From contig DGHP01000111.1 in the NCBI GenBank assembly GCA_002392705.1, forward strand, positions 1 through 5,353: 5,353 bases of DNA, read 5' to 3'. Positions within the stretch are counted from its first letter, which is position 1, and each line of letters opens with the position of its first letter. The translations under genes and the position numbers were made by a program. This DNA is from Lachnospiraceae bacterium UBA3845. Its GTDB lineage: Bacteria; Bacillota; Clostridia; Lachnospirales; Lachnospiraceae. A model generated the notes under the pieces. The model ran no database searches, was not told the DNA's origin, and saw only the letters and a program-made list of their open reading frames with translations. Below are positions 1-3,983 of this stretch, one piece after another.

Positions 1-1109
1 GAAAGATCCGCAAAATCCACATGTCCGTTTGTCTCCACATAGAGACGCATCGTATCCCTGCCGTCAAGGTGAGAGATGCGGATCTGATATTCGCTGGAGA
101 CTTCATCGAACTGGTTCAGGACTTCCTCGATCTGGGCCGGGAAGACATTTACACCCTTGATCTTGATCATATCGTCCGTCCTGCCGCGGATGACATCGAT
201 GCGCGGATAGCCGCTTCCGCAGCGGCACTGTCCGGGCACGATCCGGGACAGGTCATGGGTGCGGTAACGGATCAGCGGAGCGCCCTCCTTGACGAGGGTC
301 GTGATGACGATCTCGCCCCATTCCCCGTCGGGAAGATTCTTCTTCGTAACCGGGTCGATGATCTCCAGATAGAGATAATCATCCCAGTAATGCATATATT
401 CCTCTCCCGGGCAGTTGATGCCGATGCCCGGTCCGTAGATCTCCGTCAGGCCGTAGATATCGAAAAGCTCGATGCCCAGAATGCTCTGGATCCGCTCGCG
501 CATCGCCTTGCCCCATCTCTCGGAGCCGATCACGCCCTTTTTCAGATGGATTTTATCACGGATTCCCCTTTTCTCGATCTCCTCCGCCAGAAGAAGCGCA
601 TAGGAGGAGGTGGAGCAGAGCACCGTCGACTTCATGTCCATCATCATCTGGAGCTGCTTCTCGGTATTGCCCGGTCCCATGGGGATTACCATGGCTCCCA
701 GCTTCTCGGCCCCGTTCTGGAACCCGATTCCCGCCGTCCACAGTCCGTAGCCAGGGGTAATCTGAATCCGGTCGCGGTTCGTGATGCCGGCCATCTCATA
801 ACAGCGCTTGAACATCTCGCCCCAGTCGTCGACATCCTTCGCGGTATAGGGAATAATCACGGGAAGGCCTGTCGTCCCCGAAGAGGAATGAATGCGCACG
901 ATCTCCTCCTCCGGAGCGGTCATAAGGCCGAGCGGATACGCCTCCCTGAGGTCGCTTTTTTCGGAAAACGGGAGCGCTTCAAACTCTTCCGCGGATGAAA
1001 CACTGGTGATCCCCGCTTCGGAAAGCTTTTTCCCATAGAAACTTCCGGCGCCGACCAGCGCCCGGATTCTGTCATTCACCTGAGCAAGCTGTTTTTCACT
1101 GATTCTCAT
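1..1109 (-). CDS. paaK: Phenylacetate-CoA ligase (AMP-forming), C-terminus cut off by window edge
   Basis: Member of the ANL adenylate-forming superfamily. It joins an arylacetate (phenylacetate, possibly indoleacetate or 4-hydroxyphenylacetate) to CoA using ATP, giving AMP and PPi, and is expected to be cytosolic. Visible motifs: phosphate-binding loop SSSGTTG at residues 75-81; YGLTE at 219-223; RYRTHD at 281-286, whose Asp should bind the AMP ribose; a C-x-C-G turn at 295-298; GRTDDMIKIKG at 309-319, the hinge into the small C-terminal domain, which starts near 325. 369 codons are present; from memory the family is about 430 residues, so roughly 60 C-terminal residues lie outside. The start is the first ATG after an in-frame TGA (1203-1205), with no GTG or TTG between, so the short N-terminus (it seems to lack the usual leading 10-20 residues) is real unless another start codon is used. 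It lies downstream of iorAB in the same direction, which suggests the CoA ester it handles is the IOR product. Exact acid specificity cannot be read. Confidence 0.93.
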   Translation of the reverse strand, partial: MRISEKQLAQVNDRIRALVGAGSFYGKKLSEAGITSVSSAEEFEALPFSEKSDLREAYPLGLMTAPEEEIVRIHSSSGTTGLPVIIPYTAKDVDDWGEMFKRCYEMAGITNRDRIQITPGYGLWTAGIGFQNGAEKLGAMVIPMGPGNTEKQLQMMMDMKSTVLCSTSSYALLLAEEIEKRGIRDKIHLKKGVIGSERWGKAMRERIQSILGIELFDIYGLTEIYGPGIGINCPGEEYMHYWDDYLYLEIIDPVTKKNLPDGEWGEIVITTLVKEGAPLIRYRTHDLSRIVPGQCRCGSGYPRIDVIRGRTDDMIKIKGVNVFPAQIEEVLNQFDEVSSEYQIRISHLDGRDTMRLYVETNGHVDFADL

Positions 1110-1259
1110 AGTTCGAACCCTTTCTCCTTGCAGTAACTGTGTTGATCTGTACTGTCCAGGGCATCTCCCGCCCTGAAAGCTTCTGTTTACAGCCTTCCCT
1201 AATCAGGCCATATGCATATTCCGCCGGCATCTGTGCCGCCCCAGCCAAAGTGCGGTGTT
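1110..1259 (-). other. iorB-paaK intergenic gap with a stable hairpin
   Basis: This 150-nt gap is unusual beside the overlapping iorA-iorB junction. On the minus-strand transcript, bases 1177-1155 form an 8-bp stem (UUCAGGGC with GCCCUGGA, one G-U pair) with a 7-nt loop. A weaker 5-bp stem with a 4-nt loop (CGGCA/TGCCG) lies at 1238-1225, and the 10-bp palindrome ATATGCATAT at 1210-1219. No U-tract follows either stem, so neither is a convincing intrinsic terminator. I see no good -35/-10 pair for paaK, so read-through from iorAB is the simplest reading, perhaps with RNA processing or attenuation here. Confidence 0.5.
1118..1129 (-). promoter_or_regulatory. Ribosome binding site of paaK, ambiguous spacing
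   Basis: On the minus strand AAGGAG (1129-1124) ends 14 nt before the paaK ATG, which is long for a Shine-Dalgarno element, while the adjoining AAAGGG (1123-1118) sits 8 nt away. Either could be used. The poor spacing of the stronger match may mean weaker translation than iorA or iorB, whose sites have 7-nt spacing. Confidence 0.6.
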
Positions 1260-1838
1260 TTACCGCGTATAAGAGAAGGCCTTCCTGTTCAGTTCCAGGA
1301 ACTGCGGCCGGATCATGGCTTCCATGACCTTTTCGACATCTTCCTCCTCCAGGCCCAGCGCCCCGGTGCGGACAGCCGCCCCAAGCAGCACCACATTCAG
1401 GACCCTGGGCGATCCCAGATCCTTCATGGCCTGCTCTCCGTCCACCATAAAGAGCCGCTCCGGGCTGATCTGCTTCTTCAGGTAAGCGGTCATATCGCTT
1501 CCGTCATAGTCTGATCCCGTGAGCGTCGCGGTAGTGGGTTTGACTGCCCGCGTATTCGTTACCACGATCCCGTCCTCTTTCAGATAATGCAGCATGCGCA
1601 CCGTCTCTCCCGGTTCAAAGCCGAGAATCAGATCCGCCTGCCCGGAAGAAAGCAGAGGCGCTTTCATATTCTCACCGATTCTGAGATTGCTGAAGACATT
1701 CCCGCCTCTCTGCGCCATGCCGATCGTCTCGGCGCTCATGACCTGGAGCCCCTTCTCCATGGCCGCCGCCGCGATCAGTCTGGACGCGAGGACCGTCCCC
1801 TGCCCGCCAACTCCGCAAAGCACGATATTCTTATTCAT
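1260..1838 (-). CDS. iorB: Indolepyruvate:ferredoxin oxidoreductase, beta subunit
   Basis: Small subunit of IOR, equivalent to the gamma domain of the pyruvate:ferredoxin oxidoreductase superfamily. With IorA it oxidatively decarboxylates aryl pyruvates to aryl-acetyl-CoA, passing two electrons to ferredoxin. The 192-residue length is usual for the subunit. The N-terminus carries the glycine-rich GVGGQG at residues 9-14 after a short beta strand, then the family signature GMAQRGG at 40-46, LGFEPGET at 72-79, and the late NVVLLGA segment at 148-154. The start overlaps the last codons of iorA by 8 nt and has a strong GGAGGT site, so the two subunits are almost certainly co-translated in equal amounts. 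No cysteine cluster is present, as expected: the iron-sulfur centres are in IorA. The ATG is the only sensible start, since the conserved fold begins at residue 3. A related 2-oxoacid oxidoreductase gamma subunit is the alternative, but the IorA partner argues for IOR. Confidence 0.95.
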   Translation of the reverse strand: MNKNIVLCGVGGQGTVLASRLIAAAAMEKGLQVMSAETIGMAQRGGNVFSNLRIGENMKAPLLSSGQADLILGFEPGETVRMLHYLKEDGIVVTNTRAVKPTTATLTGSDYDGSDMTAYLKKQISPERLFMVDGEQAMKDLGSPRVLNVVLLGAAVRTGALGLEEEDVEKVMEAMIRPQFLELNRKAFSYTR

Positions 1839-3660
1839 CTATCCCACCTCCGATCGCTCCGGTCGGGCAGAGCTGCGCGCAGAAACCGCAGCCGGCACAC
1901 TGTGCGGGATCGATGCAGACCTTCCCGTTCTCCAGTACGATGCCGGGGCAGCCGATCTCCCTGATGCATTTTCTGCAGCCGATACATTTCTCCTGATCTA
2001 TCTTAAGAGGCTTTCCGGGCTTTATAATGGCCGCGCAGGGAGACTTGAAAATGATCGCTTTTACTCCCTTCTCAGCCGCGGCACGCTTCACTGTGTCCAC
2101 TGCCTGGTCCAGTTTCATGGGATCCACGGTCTCCACGAAGGTCAGGCCGATCCCGCGCAGAACCGCCGCGATATCCACTGCCTCCGCGACGTCGCCCATC
2201 ATGGTTTTACCGGTTCCCGGATGTGGCTGGTGGCCGGTCATGGCCGTAGTGGAGTTGTCCAGTATGATGACGGTCAGCTCCGCCTGGTTGTAGACGGCAT
2301 TTATGATTCCCGTAATCGCCGAGGCGAAGAAAGTGGAATCACCCACGAAGGCAAATGCTGTCGTATCCGGCTCCATCCGGTAAACGCCCTGCGCGATCCC
2401 GATCCCGGCCCCCATGCAGAGGCAGGTGTCCACCATATCCAGGGGCATGGCATTTCCGAGGGTATAGCAGCCGATGTCCCCGCAGAAGATGGTCTTCTTC
2501 CCCTTCATGGCCTTCTTTACGGCGTAGAAGGAGGAGCGGTGGGGACATCCCGCGCAGAGTACCGGCGGGCGCACCGGCGGAACGGGAATCTCCCCGCGGT
2601 CCGGCAGAGCAAGGCTCTCCCAGCCCATAAAATGATCCAGGTATCCTCTCACCCGGTCCGGTGTATTCTCGCCAGCAGTCTGGGTATCCTCCGTCAGGCG
2701 GCCCAGAATCCGGACAGGAAGCCTGTATTTTCCCGTAATCTTAATCAGTTCTTCTTCAATGACCGGATCAAGTTCCTCAATGCAGAGGACCTCGTCCAGT
2801 CCCTCAAGGAACTGAAGCGCCAGGCGCTCCGGGAAAGGATAGGGCGTGGCAACCTTCAGAAGGGACGGCGCGCTCTCTTTCTCCTCCAGGATATCCCTGA
2901 CCAGGGCGCAGCTGATGCCGCCGGCCGCGACGCCGCGGCGGACCGGACATGCCGGATCCTCTCCCCGGGCCGGGAAGATTTCATTTCTCCCGTATTCCGA
3001 GAAGACATCCTTCAGTTCCATGTTCCGCTTCTCGATCCTCTGATGCGCCGCATAGGACAGGCGCGGGAAGATGACCCAGCGCCTGCTGTCCTTTACAAAG
3101 CCCTCCGCGCGGTGTCTCCGGTACTGATCCGGTTCAAGGACGTCGATGGAGGCGTAGGCGTGGCAGATCCTCGTGGTCGGCCGGAAGAATACGGGCGTCC
3201 CGTATTTCTCGGAGAAGTCAAAGGCTTCCTGGATCATCTCATACGCTTCCTGTACGGATGTGGGATCAAAGCAGGGAAGCTTGCTGAAAGAAGCGTAATG
3301 CCTGGTATCCTGCTCCGTCTGGGAGGATATGGGGCCCGGGTCGTCCGCGACCAGAACCACCATGCCGCCCTTAATGCCGACATATTCCAGGCTCATCAGC
3401 GGGTCGGAGGCCACATTCAGGCCCACCTGCTTCATCGTCACCAGAGTCCTGGCCCCGGCGTATGCCGCTCCGGCAGCAACCTCCATGGCTGCCTTCTCAT
3501 TGACGGACCATTCCACATAGGTATCCGGTCCCCTGTTCTTCGCGATCGTCTCCAGCGTCTCCGTGGAGGGAGTCCCGGGGTAGCCGCTTGTCAGCTCCAC
3601 GCCGGCGGCGAGGGCTCCCATCGCGATCGCGGCATTCCCCATAAGAAATTCTCTGTGCAT
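1831..3660 (-). CDS. iorA: Indolepyruvate:ferredoxin oxidoreductase, alpha subunit
   Basis: Large catalytic subunit of IOR, a thiamine diphosphate enzyme that converts indolepyruvate, phenylpyruvate or 4-hydroxyphenylpyruvate plus CoA into aryl-acetyl-CoA, CO2 and reduced ferredoxin. Order of parts in the 609 residues: an N-terminal pyrimidine-binding domain (about 1-200) with YPGTPST at 27-33 and a conserved Glu at 55 that probably activates the cofactor; a transketolase-C-like middle domain (about 235-325); a ThDP pyrophosphate domain (about 365-545) with the IOR signature CAGCPHR at 369-375, GDIGC at 394-398, and the metal-binding GDS (440-442) to DNST (468-471) stretch; and a C-terminal two-cluster ferredoxin domain with Cys 559, 562, 565, 571 and 588, 591, 594, 598. 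The first cluster spacing (five residues before the CP) departs from the standard three, which I recall as typical of IorA. Start at ATG 3660 has a GAGGT site 7 nt upstream and matches the family N-terminus. It is first in a leftward operon with iorB and probably paaK. Confidence 0.97.
   Translation of the reverse strand: MHREFLMGNAAIAMGALAAGVELTSGYPGTPSTETLETIAKNRGPDTYVEWSVNEKAAMEVAAGAAYAGARTLVTMKQVGLNVASDPLMSLEYVGIKGGMVVLVADDPGPISSQTEQDTRHYASFSKLPCFDPTSVQEAYEMIQEAFDFSEKYGTPVFFRPTTRICHAYASIDVLEPDQYRRHRAEGFVKDSRRWVIFPRLSYAAHQRIEKRNMELKDVFSEYGRNEIFPARGEDPACPVRRGVAAGGISCALVRDILEEKESAPSLLKVATPYPFPERLALQFLEGLDEVLCIEELDPVIEEELIKITGKYRLPVRILGRLTEDTQTAGENTPDRVRGYLDHFMGWESLALPDRGEIPVPPVRPPVLCAGCPHRSSFYAVKKAMKGKKTIFCGDIGCYTLGNAMPLDMVDTCLCMGAGIGIAQGVYRMEPDTTAFAFVGDSTFFASAITGIINAVYNQAELTVIILDNSTTAMTGHQPHPGTGKTMMGDVAEAVDIAAVLRGIGLTFVETVDPMKLDQAVDTVKRAAAEKGVKAIIFKSPCAAIIKPGKPLKIDQEKCIGCRKCIREIGCPGIVLENGKVCIDPAQCAGCGFCAQLCPTGAIGGGIDE
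1846..1851 (-). promoter_or_regulatory. Ribosome binding site of iorB inside iorA
   Basis: GGAGGT on the minus strand, 7 nt before the iorB ATG, lies inside the last codons of iorA, where it encodes part of the Gly-rich C-terminal tail of IorA. It fixes the iorB start and supports translational coupling across the 8-nt overlap. Confidence 0.85.
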
Positions 3661-3667
3661 ATATATT

Positions 3668-3672
3668 ACCTC
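3668..3672 (-). promoter_or_regulatory. Ribosome binding site of iorA
   Basis: GAGGT on the minus strand ends 7 nt before the iorA ATG. The stop codon of the possible upstream leader ORF (TGA, 3673-3671) overlaps it, so ribosomes finishing that ORF would end on the iorA initiation site. Confidence 0.8.
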
Positions 3673-3751
3673 ATCGTCTGAAAATCAGAGAGTTCCCGGC
3701 GCAGTCCGGACACCGGATGGGGAAAAATATCCCCGGTTCTCTCTTCCGCAT
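3671..3751 (-). CDS. Possible 26-residue leader ORF upstream of iorA
   Basis: A short open frame runs from ATG at 3751 to a TGA overlapping the iorA ribosome binding site. The product would be basic, with two Phe in tandem near the middle, a single C-P-D-C knuckle at residues 14-17, and an arginine pair at the end. AAAGGAG lies 13 nt upstream (3771-3765), longer than ideal. If the predicted ior promoter is right, its transcription start falls at about 3752-3753, which would make this ORF nearly leaderless and leave the AAAGGAG untranscribed; the two readings conflict. I do not recognise a family. It may be chance, or a leader peptide translated in cis to iorA. Confidence 0.2.
   Translation of the reverse strand: MRKREPGIFFPIRCPDCAGNSLIFRR
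3677..3744 (-). promoter_or_regulatory. Structured ior leader with competing stems
   Basis: In the minus-strand transcript AGAGAG (3744-3739) can pair with CUCUCU (3692-3687), enclosing two hairpins: GGGG/CCCC (3734-3731 with 3722-3719, 8-nt loop) and UCCGG/CCGGA (3717-3713 with 3709-3705, 3-nt loop). A separate hairpin UCUGA/UCAGA (3689-3685 with 3681-3677, 3-nt loop) uses bases 3689-3687 of the closing helix, so the two cannot form together. No U-run follows and the iorA ribosome site is not inside a stem. It matches no riboswitch I know. Confidence 0.3.
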
Positions 3752-3758
3752 ATTGTCA

Positions 3759-3787
3759 AATATACTCCTTTCCGGCCGTTCCCGCAA
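3759..3787 (-). promoter_or_regulatory. Predicted sigma-A-type promoter of iorAB
   Basis: Minus-strand TTGCGG (3787-3782) and TATATT (3764-3759) are separated by 17 bp, giving a start near 3752 and a leader of about 90 nt. The -10 matches 5 of 6 consensus bases and the -35 matches 3 of 6. A perfect TTGACA at 3759-3754 overlaps the -10 but has no -10 at a usable distance (the nearest AT-rich hexamer is 22 bp away). An imperfect dyad ATATT/AATAT (3750-3754 and 3759-3763) overlaps the -10 box. Confidence 0.5.
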
Positions 3788-3796
3788 TCAGATTGC
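3784..3796. promoter_or_regulatory. 13-bp palindrome on the ior -35, candidate operator
   Basis: GCAATC-A-GATTGC is a perfect inverted repeat with one central base. It covers most of the predicted ior -35 hexamer and lies about 60-70 bp upstream of the hydrogenase -10, where a bound protein could block ior and affect the divergent gene. I do not recognise it as a known regulator site; it does not match the Rex consensus. Confidence 0.35.
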
Positions 3797-3814
3797 TGTC
3801 GCCCGTCCTGTGTG

Positions 3815-3823
3815 AAAAAAAAA
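3815..3823. promoter_or_regulatory. A9 tract, possible UP element for the hydrogenase promoter
   Basis: Nine consecutive A, followed by TCAATTTG, lie at about -54 to -46 from the predicted hydrogenase transcription start. That is the position where A-tracts contact the RNA polymerase alpha subunits and raise promoter strength. It would help offset the poor -35 of that promoter. Confidence 0.4.
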
Positions 3824-3833
3824 TCAATTTGCA

Positions 3834-3862
3834 TAGTATTTCCAGCGGGATTCTGTTACAAT
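3834..3862 (+). promoter_or_regulatory. Predicted extended -10 promoter of the [FeFe] hydrogenase gene
   Basis: TG-T-TACAAT (3854-3862) is an extended -10 element with a 5 of 6 match to TATAAT. The hexamer 17 bp upstream (3834-3839, TAGTAT) is a weak -35; TTGCAT at 3829-3834 is better but 22 bp away. An extended -10 can work without a good -35. The predicted start is near 3869, giving a 5' leader of about 115 nt. Confidence 0.55.
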
Positions 3863-3879
3863 GCAGACATGACAGAATC
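3849..3879. repeat. 8-bp inverted repeat bracketing the hydrogenase -10 box
   Basis: GATTCTGT (3849-3856) and ACAGAATC (3872-3879) are perfect inverted copies with a 15-bp spacer that contains the whole TACAAT box and the predicted start. Arm centres are 23 bp apart, about two helical turns, as expected for a dimer bound to one face of the DNA. A third half-site, TGACAGAA, at 3943-3950 repeats 3870-3877 exactly. This looks like a repressor operator, though a chance dyad is possible. Confidence 0.4.
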
Positions 3880-3970
3880 GCCCCGCCGCTGTGTCCGGCC
3901 TTCTTAAATACAGATCCCGCTCTTCGATGCAGATGCGGCAGATGACAGAACCCGGATAAAACTTCCCGAT

Positions 3971-3976
3971 AAGGAG
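3971..3976 (+). promoter_or_regulatory. Ribosome binding site of the hydrogenase gene
   Basis: AAGGAG ends 7 nt before the ATG at 3984. An in-frame TAA at 3957-3959 lies just upstream with no alternative start between, so this site and ATG fix the hydrogenase N-terminus. Confidence 0.88.
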
Positions 3977-3983
3977 AGCGAAT

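Larger units (their letters stand above)
3661..3983. other. Divergent control region between iorA and the hydrogenase gene
   Basis: This 323-nt stretch separates the two oppositely read genes and holds no convincing full-length gene. It contains both predicted promoters, two dyads, an A9 tract, the ior leader hairpins and, on the right, a hydrogenase leader of about 115 nt. That leader has the direct repeat TGACAGAA (3870-3877 and 3943-3950) and only a weak 4-bp hairpin (3885-3888 with 3896-3899). No terminator-like hairpin with a T-run is seen on either strand. Confidence 0.75.

Noticed and set aside
21..998. 325-codon open frame on the plus strand
   Set aside because: It is antisense to the paaK-like gene, whose minus-strand translation shows all adenylate-forming motifs. 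The plus-strand product shows no family features.
1155..1177. Intrinsic terminator after iorB
   Set aside because: The stem is good, but no run of U follows on the minus-strand transcript.
1594..3681. 695-codon open frame on the plus strand
   Set aside because: It lies antisense to iorA and iorB, which have full family motifs. Its translation is rich in Arg, Gly, His and Pro with no recognisable domain, as expected for the shadow of GC-biased codons.
3754..3759. Perfect TTGACA on the minus strand as the ior -35
   Set aside because: No -10-like hexamer occurs 16-18 bp downstream; the nearest AT-rich hexamer is 22 bp away. The TTGCGG/TATATT pair is better spaced.
3811..3826. TGTGA-N8-TCA as a possible Rex (NADH-sensing) site
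   Set aside because: Rex sites need about six bases between longer matching arms; here the spacing is eight and the right arm is only partial.
3869..3907. 12-codon ORF at the predicted hydrogenase transcription start
   Set aside because: It has no ribosome site and would be leaderless. Its start coincides with the half-site of the inverted repeat, so chance is more likely.
3927..3959. 10-codon Met-rich ORF in frame with the hydrogenase, ending before its ribosome site
   Set aside because: It has no Shine-Dalgarno element. It only serves to show an in-frame stop that fixes the hydrogenase start.
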